A stretch of 64,000 nt of DNA from Fidelibacterota bacterium. Lineage in GTDB: Bacteria; Fidelibacterota; UBA2242; JAOZSR01. The position numbers and the translations under genes are program-made. Where the stretch lies: positions 1 through 64,000 of the forward strand of contig JAOZSR010000009.1 of assembly GCA_029939575.1 (NCBI GenBank), read 5' to 3'. Positions 31,764 to 42,600 of this stretch are shown piece by piece. The stretch's first letter is position 1. Each line of letters starts with the position of its first letter. The notes under the pieces are model-generated. The model had not been told where the DNA came from, ran no database searches, and worked only from the letters and a program-made list of their open reading frames with translations.

Positions 31764-32964
31764 CTAAAACCATTAATTTACTAACACGCCAACTGGGATA
31801 AAAAGTTCCTCCAAAAATAAAAATCACACTGGCAAATATCACTCCAAATACATCTAAAAATTGTACTTCAACCGGTAAATATGGGATGAAATAAACTGAT
31901 GGTAAAGGAATTATGTGAAAATGTTGCTGAATCAGGCATAAACTCAAAGAAAACAGTAGTCCTATGCACAATCCTAAAAAACCGGTTATCATGCCCAGAT
32001 ATAAAAATATTTTCCTGACCTGGATTCTATTCATTCCCAAAGCCTGTAACATTCCAACTTCTCTTATTTTTTCAATTACCAACATGACCAAAGAACTCAT
32101 CAGATTAAAAATTGCTACCAAAATAATCAGGCATAAAGCGATGAAACTTCCATATTTTTCAAGTTTCATTGCACCAAAAAGGCTACGGTGTAATTCACTC
32201 CAGGTTGCAACATTTCTATCTTTACCCAATTTAGTCACTATTTTTTCTTTTAAAAATTTTCTTTCTTCAAATTCATTAAAAGTAACATTTATTCCGGTAT
32301 AACTATCATTCTTACGAAAGATTTTTTGGGCCTGGTTTATTTTAATAAATACTACTTTATCATCATAATCAAAAAGATCTAATTTGAAAAAGCCACTACA
32401 TACAAATTTTCCAACAATCGGAATATTCATTGTACCACCTATTTTCAAAGGATTGATAACATTAACAGTATCTCCAATATATAACCCAAGTTTGTCAGCC
32501 AGACGATAACCTAATATAATTCCCGGTAAATTTGATATGGGAGAATATAATTTATGACTACCTCTTATAATCGCCCCATTTCTTGATAATTTATTCTGAA
32601 TACTTAGTGAATCAATTCCAAAAATTCTGACTACTTCTTCATTGGTATTACTTGTTAATATTGATTTTCCAGAAACAAAGGGCTTGATACTTTTCACATC
32701 TTCCGATTTTAACGCATCTCTGACATTTTCAATATCAATATTTACAATATTATTACCTGTAATTTTAATATGTGATTCCAAATCAATTACACGGGATATT
32801 ATTTCAGTTTCAAAACCATTAAGAATACTTAAGGTAACAACTAATGCAAAAGTACCTATTGCAATCCCAAAAATTGAAAAATAAGATGTAAAGGAAATCA
32901 ATCCTGTTTTTTTCTTTGAGAAAAAATATCTCAGCGCAATCCAGTTTTCAATTTTTTTATTCAT
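31741..32964 (-). CDS. LolC/LolE-like lipoprotein-releasing ABC permease
   Basis: Start reassigned to MNKKIENWIALRYFFSKKKTGLISFTSYFSIFGIAIGTFALVVTLSILNGFE, FtsX C-terminal domain. Confidence 0.9.
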   Translation of the reverse strand: MNKKIENWIALRYFFSKKKTGLISFTSYFSIFGIAIGTFALVVTLSILNGFETEIISRVIDLESHIKITGNNIVNIDIENVRDALKSEDVKSIKPFVSGKSILTSNTNEEVVRIFGIDSLSIQNKLSRNGAIIRGSHKLYSPISNLPGIILGYRLADKLGLYIGDTVNVINPLKIGGTMNIPIVGKFVCSGFFKLDLFDYDDKVVFIKINQAQKIFRKNDSYTGINVTFNEFEERKFLKEKIVTKLGKDRNVATWSELHRSLFGAMKLEKYGSFIALCLIILVAIFNLMSSLVMLVIEKIREVGMLQALGMNRIQVRKIFLYLGMITGFLGLCIGLLFSLSLCLIQQHFHIIPLPSVYFIPYLPVEVQFLDVFGVIFASVIFIFGGTFYPSWRVSKLMVLDAIQYEK

Positions 32965-34177
32965 ACCTTGTTGCTTCACCTGGTAATAATTTTTTTGATT
33001 TGATTGCCGGATAAAAAGTAGCAATTAAAGAAAATATTAACGTTCCTATACCAATATATAAAAAATCTTTCCAATTTAATAAAACCGGTAATTTACTCAT
33101 AAAGTAAACATCTTCAGGTATTGAGATAACAGAAAATTTCATTTGGATCCAGGAAAGAAATATCGCTACCAAAAACCCTAATAAAGTTCCCGCTATTCCT
33201 ATCAAACCTCCTTCTATCATAAAAATTCCGGTAATTTGACTATTATTTACACCCATACTTTTTAATATTCCAATGTCTTTAGTCTTTTCCAGAACGATCA
33301 TCATTAACGAACTGATAATATTAAAAATCGCTACTAATGCAATTAAACCAAATACTATGATTATTGGTAATCGTTGAACTTCCAACCAGCGAAAAAGATT
33401 GCTATGCAGATCATTCCAACTCATTGCATGATAAGGAAAACCTAATTCCTTATTTATTTGTGTTGCAATTTTATCTGCATTTAATGGGTTACTAAGCAAT
33501 ATTTGATATCCTGAAAAAGTATTGTCCAATTCATAAATTCTCTGAGCGGACTTTAGGCCAGTATAAACAAAAATATCATCATAATCAGCAATTCCTGAAT
33601 CATAAATACCAGTAAGTCGAAATTTGCCAATCTTTGGCCGACTACCAATTCCCTGAGAACCATGCAAAATGAATAGATATACTTTATCATCGATATCAAC
33701 ATTTAATTTTTCAGCTAACTTTTTCCCAATTACAATTCCGGAATATTTATTTTCTTCACTAAAATCTATCTTACCTTTAGACAAGAACCTATCAATTCGA
33801 AGAGTATTATGAATATCTTTTTCCGAAATACCTTCTAAAACAACACCTTCTGTTTCATTTCCATGTCTTATCATAACACTTCTATGAATATAAGGTGCAA
33901 TATATTTTATCTCCCCGATAGAATTCAAAGTACTATCTACCTTAGAAGTTGTATCCATAGATTCCTGGTAAAATAAACGTAAACGGATATGAGCATCAAA
34001 ATCAATTAATTTTGATTTGACCTCTTGCTCAAAACCATTAAGAATTGAAATTGTTAAAATTAAAGCCGCTACACCAAGTGACAATCCAATTATTGAAATT
34101 ATACTAATAAAAGAAATATATCCAATTTTGTGTTGACTAAATAAGTGCCGTTTGGCTATAAAAAATGAAAACCGCAT
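32957..34177 (-). CDS. LolC/LolE-like lipoprotein-releasing ABC permease
   Basis: MRFSFFIAKRHLFSQHKIGYISFISIISIIGLSLGVAALILTISILNGFEQEV; 8-bp overlap with next permease. Confidence 0.9.
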   Translation of the reverse strand: MRFSFFIAKRHLFSQHKIGYISFISIISIIGLSLGVAALILTISILNGFEQEVKSKLIDFDAHIRLRLFYQESMDTTSKVDSTLNSIGEIKYIAPYIHRSVMIRHGNETEGVVLEGISEKDIHNTLRIDRFLSKGKIDFSEENKYSGIVIGKKLAEKLNVDIDDKVYLFILHGSQGIGSRPKIGKFRLTGIYDSGIADYDDIFVYTGLKSAQRIYELDNTFSGYQILLSNPLNADKIATQINKELGFPYHAMSWNDLHSNLFRWLEVQRLPIIIVFGLIALVAIFNIISSLMMIVLEKTKDIGILKSMGVNNSQITGIFMIEGGLIGIAGTLLGFLVAIFLSWIQMKFSVISIPEDVYFMSKLPVLLNWKDFLYIGIGTLIFSLIATFYPAIKSKKLLPGEATRYE

Positions 34178-34192
34178 TATCTCGTGAACACC

Positions 34193-35692
34193 TTATGACC
34201 TCATTTGGGGAAAAAAGAGCACATCTCTAATAGAATTTTGTCCTGTTAATAACATCACAACTCTATCTATACCAACCCCAACACCACCTGTTGGAGGCAT
34301 TCCGGTTTCAACAGCCCGTACAAAATCTTCATCCATCTGGTGAGCTTCCTCATCTCCTGATTCCTGCAACCTTTCCTGATTTTCCAGCCTTACCCGTTGA
34401 TCAATAGGATCATTTAATTCACTAAAGGAATTCACAAATTCCTGACCAGCAATAAATAACTCAAATCTTTCAACAATTCCCTTTGCCCCACCTCTCTTAG
34501 GTTTGGCAAACGGAGAAATTGCTTCAGGAAAATCCATTACAAAAGTAGGTTGAATCAAATTAGGTTCTACAAATTCATCAAACAAATATGCGAGGTAATT
34601 CCCGTAATTATCAGAATCTTTAAGAGAAATGCCTTTTTCTTTACAAACTTTTTTCAGTTCTTCTTCAGTGGAATTGCTCAGATCCTGTCCAACATATTCC
34701 TCTAATAAATTAAACATAGATCTACGTTGAAAAGGCTGACTAAAATCAATATTATGATTATTATACATAAAATCTGTTTTCCCCAGTTTTTCACATAAAA
34801 ACCGAAAATAATTTTCTACAAAATCCATCATATAGTTATAATCAACATAAGTTTCATAAAACTCCAAAAGAGTAAATTCCGGATTATGACTCCTGTCAAC
34901 ACCTTCATTTCTGAAAGTTTTAGAAATTTCATAGACTTTATCAATACCACCGACAATCAATCTTTTAAGATATAATTCCAGTGCGATTCTCAGGTAAAAA
35001 TTACTGTTTAATGCATTATAAAAAGTTTTAAAAGGACGTGCATTTGCACCACCGTAAATTGGCTGTAAAATTGGAGTTTCTACCTCCAGATATCCGCTAT
35101 TATTTAAATAATCTCTTGTCCATTGGATAATCTTACTACGTTTCTTAAAAACATCTTTAACTGATGGATTTACAATCATATCAAGATAGCGTTGTCTATA
35201 TCGTTGTTCTTTATCAGAAAAAGCATCAAATACATCGCCATCCTTTTCTTTTACAATCGGAATCGGACGAATATTTTTTGATAACATTTTTATTTCAGTA
35301 GCAAAAATTGTAACCTGTCCGGTCCTGGTTTTTGTAACTGTGCCGGAAAATCCGAGAATATCACCAATATCAAGTAACTTAAATAGTTTAAAACCTAACT
35401 TGCCAACTTTATTTTCTTGAATATAAACCTGTATTTTTCCTTCATCATCCTGGATATCAATAAAATTTGCTCTTCCCATATTCCTGATTGCCATTAATCG
35501 GCCGGCAATTCTGACTACATTTTTTTCGGCAATTTCATCATAACTATCAAGTATATCCTTTGTCAAATGAGAGCGTTCAAAATTATATTCATAAGGCTCA
35601 AAACCTAATTCTCTGATTTTTTTAATTTTTTCTTTTCTAACGTCAATAATTTCTGTTAAAGATTTTCCTTGTGTTGGTGTTTCAGTACTCAA
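34193..35692 (-). CDS. lysS: Lysyl-tRNA synthetase (class II), TTG start overlapping prfB stop
   Basis: Class II motifs; FRNEGVDRSHNPEFTLLEFYETYVDY; TGGVGVGIDRVVMLLTGQNSIRDVLFFPQMR. Confidence 0.97.
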   Translation of the reverse strand: MSTETPTQGKSLTEIIDVRKEKIKKIRELGFEPYEYNFERSHLTKDILDSYDEIAEKNVVRIAGRLMAIRNMGRANFIDIQDDEGKIQVYIQENKVGKLGFKLFKLLDIGDILGFSGTVTKTRTGQVTIFATEIKMLSKNIRPIPIVKEKDGDVFDAFSDKEQRYRQRYLDMIVNPSVKDVFKKRSKIIQWTRDYLNNSGYLEVETPILQPIYGGANARPFKTFYNALNSNFYLRIALELYLKRLIVGGIDKVYEISKTFRNEGVDRSHNPEFTLLEFYETYVDYNYMMDFVENYFRFLCEKLGKTDFMYNNHNIDFSQPFQRRSMFNLLEEYVGQDLSNSTEEELKKVCKEKGISLKDSDNYGNYLAYLFDEFVEPNLIQPTFVMDFPEAISPFAKPKRGGAKGIVERFELFIAGQEFVNSFSELNDPIDQRVRLENQERLQESGDEEAHQMDEDFVRAVETGMPPTGGVGVGIDRVVMLLTGQNSIRDVLFFPQMRS

Positions 35693-36805
35693 GACTTTTT
35701 ATTCTCCTTTGTTTTGTTTAATAATAAATAGGCCCTGATAAAATCATTAAGATCTCCATCCATAACAGCCTGAATATTCGTTTTATCTACTTTTGTTCTA
35801 TGATCTTTAACCATTGTATAAGGATGAAATACATAGGACCTGATTTGGTTTCCCCAGCCAATATCTTTTTTATTTTTCTCTATCTCTGATTTTTCTTTCT
35901 TTCTTTGCTCAATCTCTAACTGATACAACTGACTTTTAAGCATTTTCATCGCGCTTGCTTTGTTTTTATACTGTGAACGCTCATTCTGGCATTGTACAAC
36001 AATACCAGTGGGAATGTGAGTAATACGAATAGCAGAATCTGTTTTATTTACATGTTGTCCACCTGCCCCACTGGCCCGAAAAGTATCAATTCTCAAATCA
36101 TCAGTATTTATTTCAATTTCAATATCGTCATCTACTTCCGGATAAATAAAAACCGAAGCAAAGGAAGTATGTCGCCGTGAATTTGAATCAAAGGGGGAAA
36201 TCCTCACAAGACGATGAATTCCAGCCTCTGCTTTTAAATGACCATAAACATATTCTCCTGACACTTCAATTGTAACATCCTTAATTCCTGCTTCATCACC
36301 ATCGAGAAGATTAAGAATCTTACCTGTCATTCCGGATCGTTCGATCCAACGAAGATACATTCTCATTAGCATTTCTGCCCAATCCTGGGATTCTGTACCA
36401 CCGGCTCCCGGATGAATAGTCAAAATCGCATTTTTTGAATCATCCTCATCACTAAGCATAGTCTGAAGTTCCAAATTAGAGATTTTTTCCTTTAGGGTAA
36501 CAAGCATATCACCCAATTCTGATTCTATGCTAGTTTCATCTTCCTCTATTGCAATTTCCAATAAGCCTACAATTTCATCATATAGATTGGAAATATCATC
36601 ATATTTTCCTAAAACAGATTCAAGACGATTTATTAACTGTAATACTTCCTGGGCTTGTTCTTGTGATTGCCAAAATTCAGATTCAGTTGTTTTTATCTGA
36701 TTTTCTTTTAATTGACGCCTTTTTTCATCAACGTCAAAGAAACCTCCGTAATTCTAATAATTGAGGTTCAATATTTTGAATTTCTAATTTAACTTCAGAT
36801 ATCAT
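35689..36805 (-). CDS. prfB: Peptide chain release factor 2, requiring +1 programmed frameshift
   Basis: ATG at 36805: MISEVKLEIQNIEPQLLELRRFL then UGA (36734-36736). +1 frame continues DVDEKRRQLKENQIKTTESEFWQSQEQAQEVLQ... into the 290-aa ORF with SPF and GGQ motifs. Confidence 0.95.
36733..36748 (-). promoter_or_regulatory. prfB: prfB +1 programmed ribosomal frameshift site
   Basis: mRNA sense CGGAGG-TTT-CTT-TGA-C: internal Shine-Dalgarno-like GGAGG 3 nt upstream of CTT TGA C, matching the canonical prfB slip site. Confidence 0.95.
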
Positions 36806-36816
36806 TTTTTCCCTAA

Positions 36817-37287
36817 TTAAGAACTTTTAATAAAAGATTCAGATGGTCTGATTGGTGAAAATTCTTTGTAACTGGAGAGCACAATAAAAGTTCGGGTTTG
36901 AAGTACTCCCGGCCAGGATTGGATTTTAGTAAGCAAATTTTCCAGGCTGGATGTATTTTTTGTATTAATTTTTAAAAGATGAGAACCTTCACCGGTAATT
37001 GAATGACATTCACGAATATCATTTTCATCATTAAATCGATTGATAAATTGATTAATATCTTTTATTGGAGCAGTCATAATAAAAACAAAAGCAGTAACAT
37101 CTTTGCCAATAGCTGAGTGATCAATCGTGGCATGATACCCATTAATTATGCCTTTACTTTCAAGTTTTCTCATTCTTTCACTTACAGCCGGTATCGTTAG
37201 ACCAACTTTCTCAGCAATTCGATTTCTTTGTATTCTTCCATCTTTTTGAAGTATATCTAATATTTTTACATCAATTTCATCAATCAT
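36817..37287 (-). CDS. Lrp/AsnC-family transcriptional regulator
   Basis: IDEIDVKILDILQKDGRIQRNRIAEKVGLTIPAVSERMRKLESKGIINGYHATID. Confidence 0.93.
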   Translation of the reverse strand: MIDEIDVKILDILQKDGRIQRNRIAEKVGLTIPAVSERMRKLESKGIINGYHATIDHSAIGKDVTAFVFIMTAPIKDINQFINRFNDENDIRECHSITGEGSHLLKINTKNTSSLENLLTKIQSWPGVLQTRTFIVLSSYKEFSPIRPSESFIKSS

Positions 37288-37320
37288 TTACTTTCTCCTA
37301 ACTTTCTGGTTTCCAAATAA

Positions 37321-37827
37321 TTAGTTACTAGATCTTGCTATATAATATTGAATCATGGTAATTGCAGTAACCACACTTAATACCTGAGTTGACCAGGATA
37401 TTGACGAGGAAATAATCTGCATTGGTTTTTTTGGTACAATGACAGTATCGTTGGGCTTTATTTCCGGAATTAAACTATGATCACCAGTCTCCAAAAACTC
37501 TTTTACATCAATTATTTCAACCTCAGATTCATTACCTAAAGCAACTCCACGAATTATTCTTATTTTTGATAGTTTTGCAGCATCAGTAGGACCTCCGGCT
37601 GAAGACAGTAATTCAACCAAATCTAATCCAATCGGAACATCAAAAACACCAGGCTTAATTACTTCACCCCATACTTTCACTGTCATTAACAACGCATCAG
37701 TACTAGATGAAAAAGTATATTTTGCTGCACTGCTTTTTTTCAAATCTCTGGATATTTTTTTACTCTCTTGTCCAAATAAAAAGACATTCATTATAATAAA
37801 AATTGTTAATAAAAAATATTTATTCAA
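37321..37827 (-). CDS. SLBB-domain protein
   Basis: VKVWGEVIKPGVFDVPIGLDLVELLSSAGGPTDAAKLSKIRIIR. Start probably TTG at 37827 (ORF track runs to 37896). Confidence 0.75.
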   Translation of the reverse strand: MNKYFLLTIFIIMNVFLFGQESKKISRDLKKSSAAKYTFSSSTDALLMTVKVWGEVIKPGVFDVPIGLDLVELLSSAGGPTDAAKLSKIRIIRGVALGNESEVEIIDVKEFLETGDHSLIPEIKPNDTVIVPKKPMQIISSSISWSTQVLSVVTAITMIQYYIARSSN

Positions 37828-37843
37828 ATTATTAACCCCACAG

Positions 37844-38620
37844 TTACTCTGCAATCGAAAAGAAGCCCCAATTTGATTCACTTCCAGATATATCAATATC
37901 CATTGGATTTACTACTCCTATTGCATCTATTCTCCATCTATATGTTTGTCCCTTACTTAATTCCCGGACTTTTGCTGTTCCATTTGAATTATATAAAACA
38001 GATTGTAAAAAATCTCCATAATTTCTCTTATTCATACGATAAATCCAAATAACTTCTTTAGATAAAAAATTTTCTAAATATAATACATACTGATAAGAAT
38101 CACGCCCATAATCATTCCATTTAAAAACCGGTGTGGTTTCTGGAATGTCATTTATCGTTGGTGATACCAACTCTGCTTTTGTTATTAGCTTATATTCAAT
38201 AGTATCAGACCGTTCACTAACATTACCAGCATGGTCAAATGCCCGAATATAATAATAACAATATTTATCTATAGGGGCTAATTCATCAATCCAGGATGTA
38301 TCAGCATTAATTATTCCAATATTTTCAACTTCCATAATTTTAACAAAATTGCTATCAGGACTCGTAAATGCCCGATAAATTTTATAACCGGCAAGATCAT
38401 CTTCAAAATTACGATGCCATTCCAGATAAATCCCATCACCATCATAGGCATCAATTCCGTGTTCAATCGAATCCTGTGGAGCGGTTTTTTCAACCCAAAG
38501 AACCTTCGATGGCGGATCAGGATCTTCCAAATTATCACCACATTGAAAGCAAAAATATAGTAAATTAATTATCGTTATTATAGTCAATAAATATCTATTT
38601 CTAATACTATCATTAATCAT
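37844..38620 (-). CDS. Fibronectin type III-like domain lipoprotein
   Basis: GDGIYLEWHRNFEDDLAGYKIYRAFTSPDSNFVKIMEV...YYYIRAFDHAGNVSERSD. Confidence 0.65.
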   Translation of the reverse strand: MINDSIRNRYLLTIITIINLLYFCFQCGDNLEDPDPPSKVLWVEKTAPQDSIEHGIDAYDGDGIYLEWHRNFEDDLAGYKIYRAFTSPDSNFVKIMEVENIGIINADTSWIDELAPIDKYCYYYIRAFDHAGNVSERSDTIEYKLITKAELVSPTINDIPETTPVFKWNDYGRDSYQYVLYLENFLSKEVIWIYRMNKRNYGDFLQSVLYNSNGTAKVRELSKGQTYRWRIDAIGVVNPMDIDISGSESNWGFFSIAE

Positions 38621-38638
38621 TCAATCACCCACGCAACT

Positions 38639-39643
38639 CTAAAAACCAATACCTCCCCCAATTCTATGACATGCACCTAAATCATGGCTCATAAAAGAAT
38701 AATCCAAAGTTATTCTTTTTTTCAATAATTCAAAATCCAATCCTAACCCAAGTGTAAAGTCAGATTGCCTGATTCCTCCTCTCAAACTTACTTTATTCTG
38801 GTAAACTAATTCACATCCATAGCGAAATTTTTCATCATAGCGATAATTTTTTTCCATTCCAAGATTGAGATCCAGATTAATTTTTTCAAAAGATTGCTCC
38901 AAAGCAAAAGATAAAGCCGGCCCAATTGCGATTTTATCCTGATGTTTTGTTTCCCAATAAATAATTGTACCTGTTGCATCCTGAATATTCAATCCAATAT
39001 TAATCATACCAAGGTCTTTTAAATCAAAAAGATCCTCTCCATTAACTCTTAATCGTCCACCAATATCCAATCCAAGTCCATAGGCTTCAAGATTATCAAG
39101 ATTTTTCCTGATAATCTTAAAATTCATTCCCCAGGGTATCTCAATTTTAAATTTTGAATAACTCCAACCAAGTTTAATAATTTTTGAAACATATCTACTA
39201 TAGGAAATAAAAATTGCCTCTTCTACATTTTTAGTAAATGGAAAATTTGATTGATTTTTGACAAACTCTTTTCTTTTTGCCGGATCTGGTTCTTCTTTTA
39301 AAATATCCGGAGTTACTAAAATATCATCAATGCCACAACGTATCCAGCTAAATGCAAGAGCAGAATTTTTGAATAATTTAGTAGCATAGCCTAAATAATT
39401 ATTGTCTGCTAACCCAAATTGCGAAGTATACATCATGCCAATTCTTTTTTGCCTGATAAATGCAAGACCTGCCGGATTACTATAAAAAGCAGTTTCTCTT
39501 GTATCAATAGCTCCAATTGTATTTGACATTGCCAGGGAACGGGCACTGACTCCCAATTCTAAAAATGCATCTGCATATTCCCCACTATAACCAATAGTGT
39601 GTACAAATAAAAACAGATATATTATTTTTACAATTTTTTTCAT
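38639..39643 (-). CDS. PorV/PorQ-family outer membrane protein
   Basis: DAFLELGVSARSLAMSNTIGAIDTRETAFYSNPAGLAFI. Confidence 0.8.
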   Translation of the reverse strand: MKKIVKIIYLFLFVHTIGYSGEYADAFLELGVSARSLAMSNTIGAIDTRETAFYSNPAGLAFIRQKRIGMMYTSQFGLADNNYLGYATKLFKNSALAFSWIRCGIDDILVTPDILKEEPDPAKRKEFVKNQSNFPFTKNVEEAIFISYSRYVSKIIKLGWSYSKFKIEIPWGMNFKIIRKNLDNLEAYGLGLDIGGRLRVNGEDLFDLKDLGMINIGLNIQDATGTIIYWETKHQDKIAIGPALSFALEQSFEKINLDLNLGMEKNYRYDEKFRYGCELVYQNKVSLRGGIRQSDFTLGLGLDFELLKKRITLDYSFMSHDLGACHRIGGGIGF

Positions 39644-42600
39644 CTTGTTTTAGCTATCTTCCCGATTGAACTAGCTGATTTATTATCTTTTCTGGCATAA
39701 ATCTTATAGAAATAAACTCCATTAGCAACAAAATTACCACTGTCATCCAAGCCATCCCAAAGTATTTCGTGATAGCCTCCATCATTCATTGCTAATCCGG
39801 TAGTATAAATGCTATTATTATCAAGAGTTCTAATTAAACGCCCTGATATTGTATAAATACTTATTTTAAAAGTCTCTACTCTTTGAGTTAATTCATATAT
39901 AAACGCTGTCCTGGTTTTAAAAGGATTTGGGAAATTTCCATAATCAAATAATTTCAATTCATTACTAACTATAAATTCAATTCGTTCCGAAGACATATTT
40001 CCGGCAGCATCAAATAAAGTAACATCTATAATATGTTCTCCCCAATCCAATTCAGGTCTGAACCTGGCTGCAATATAATTTCCCTCAATAATGGTATCCG
40101 GCAAACTTAATGAAGAAAAATCCACAGCTACATCATCTAAAAATATTTTTACTCCATCTTTGTCAAATCTAATACCATTTTCATCTTCTGCAACTATAGA
40201 AATATTAGGCCTCCTGGAAACATAGGAATCCTGGAAAAATCTCTGGCCTTCGAGATTTAATTCCAAACCAGGCGACTTATAGTCTTCACACCTTATTAAA
40301 CAAAATTTACCGGCAGAACTTATTTGAGTGGAAAAATTTTGGTTTATTTTTTGGGATTCTTCAATAATCCAGGTTTGCAGATAATAATCCCAACGTCCGA
40401 TCTGTAAATTTTCTATTTCAGAAATTACAGAATCAACTTTTATATTTATTAACATATTTAACTTAGCCTGATAAATATTATTATTAACTTTTAAGCTGTA
40501 TATTTTTTTTGAAATATCAGGGAAAGGTGATATTAGTTCAAAATCAGGTTGATTGGAATTATTTATTAATGAATCTTTGGATAGACAAAATGCAAAAGAA
40601 TCTACAGCACTTTCAGGAGGAATATTACAAGAAAAAAATTGGTCGATACTAATTGTATTATTTTCTATTCCGTTAATTGTTGTCCCAATTCCCGGCAAAA
40701 CCGGAAAAACATTAACAAATATAGTATCGATAAGATGATTATTTGATTCATTTTTTTCTTCGATTTCATTATCAGGATCTACTATTACATTAAATATCTC
40801 GTTTTCAAATCCTAATATTCCGGACATTTTTATTGTTTTACCTCTATTTGGTAAAAGAGTTGTACTCTGTTTTCCAAATAATTCTCCACTTCCCCGTAAA
40901 ATTTTTGTCTGAACATTAATAGTGTCATCACCAAAATAATTTATTTTCACCCATAATTCCGGAAAATCACCTAACTTTTGTTCAATACTTACAGGATAAA
41001 TATCAGGCTCTGTTTTTGTATGTATTGTGTATATGGGACTAACAACTTTTTCTTCATTTTCATCAGTTACTACAAATCGAATGGCTATCAATTTATTTGA
41101 TTGAGATAAAGAAACAGGAGTATTTATCTGCCATCTGTTACCGGATACAAGTGACATCCCAATCGAATCAATAAGTTCACTATTCTGAAAACTAATCACA
41201 TGTTCGATTCCACTTTGATCCAGATATTCATACGCACTAATTGTATCAATTTCACAATATAAATTTGAAAAATTATTCACATCAACTTCAACTCCCAATA
41301 TAAAATTTTCATCTTTATGAGGTCTTGCAGGTATGGAATAAAAATTATAATAATTCAACCCTTTAATATTAAACGCCACCGCTCCATTTACTTGTTCATC
41401 ACCATCATCATTTTTCATAAAATAATTAATATAAGCGTTTCCGGGATCAATTCCGGCTGGAAGAGTAAGATTATAAGACCAGGTATTAGATGTGATTTTC
41501 GACGATAAGGGTTCTTCAAGTAATCGGATTTTATTTCTGTCATAAATATTTACAAAAGCCTGGCCATCGGAAAATGGTAGTTTTCCATTTAATGTTATAT
41601 TATCTCCAGGTTCAGGACTATCTTTGTTGATTTCAACCTCAACTTTATCTCTCGTAAAAGGAATTTTAACAGTTGGATCGCCAATCAGGTTAAAAGCATT
41701 CATAAGCGACATTTTTAAATAGTCAAAATAATTTTCAGCCAAATATTTTATTTTTGCTGTTTGAATAGCCTGTCCAACAGTCATTCCAGGAGTAAATATC
41801 ACATCGTAAAAAGGTTTGGCAAGTAAGTAATCATTCTTGATCCAACCTACACTACTGGAACCCCACAAACCAATAGCACCTCCGTTTTCAGCTAATAAAA
41901 GATACATTCCAAGACCAGATAAGTTTGCAAAATCTCCGGTAAAACAAGTCATACTAGTAATAAAAGGTAATCTGTCGTAATTATCTAAACTTGAAATATG
42001 AGATGTATTAAAAAGCGAACGATCAGCCCAAACAGCGCCTCCTCCATGTCCCATGTAATTTATTAGTGATAATCCCCTGTTGAATAATGAAATTAAAGTA
42101 TCTGAGCCACCCCAAAATTGTGTTCCCTCATTCGATGGATTGACATAAATACGATTCACTCCATAATCTTTTTCGATTTGTGTGTAAATCATTTCTTCTG
42201 ATTGATTTTTGAATTGATCTTCATATCCAGCAATAAATAATAATTCATTTTTCCAGAAACCGGAAAAAGAGTTTTTGTCATAACTAATTCTTTTTTCTAT
42301 TAACAATTCCAATTCATCTTTCGTTGAACAGGGCCAACGTCCAATCGCAAATTCAGGAATATTTTCATTTTCACCCACAAGTGTATACCAATGATCTGAT
42401 ACACAGGCACCATATTTATAAGATTGAAAAAATAAACTTGGAATTGTTGCTTCTCTCATAATCCTGGCATCCCCAATTAACAAAACATGAGTCAAATCTG
42501 TACTCCAGTTATTTTTGGCATACTTAAAATAGTCTTTCAATGCAAAAGGACTAATTATTCCAAAGTTAAATTCATTATAAATATCAGAGATAGTTTGAAC

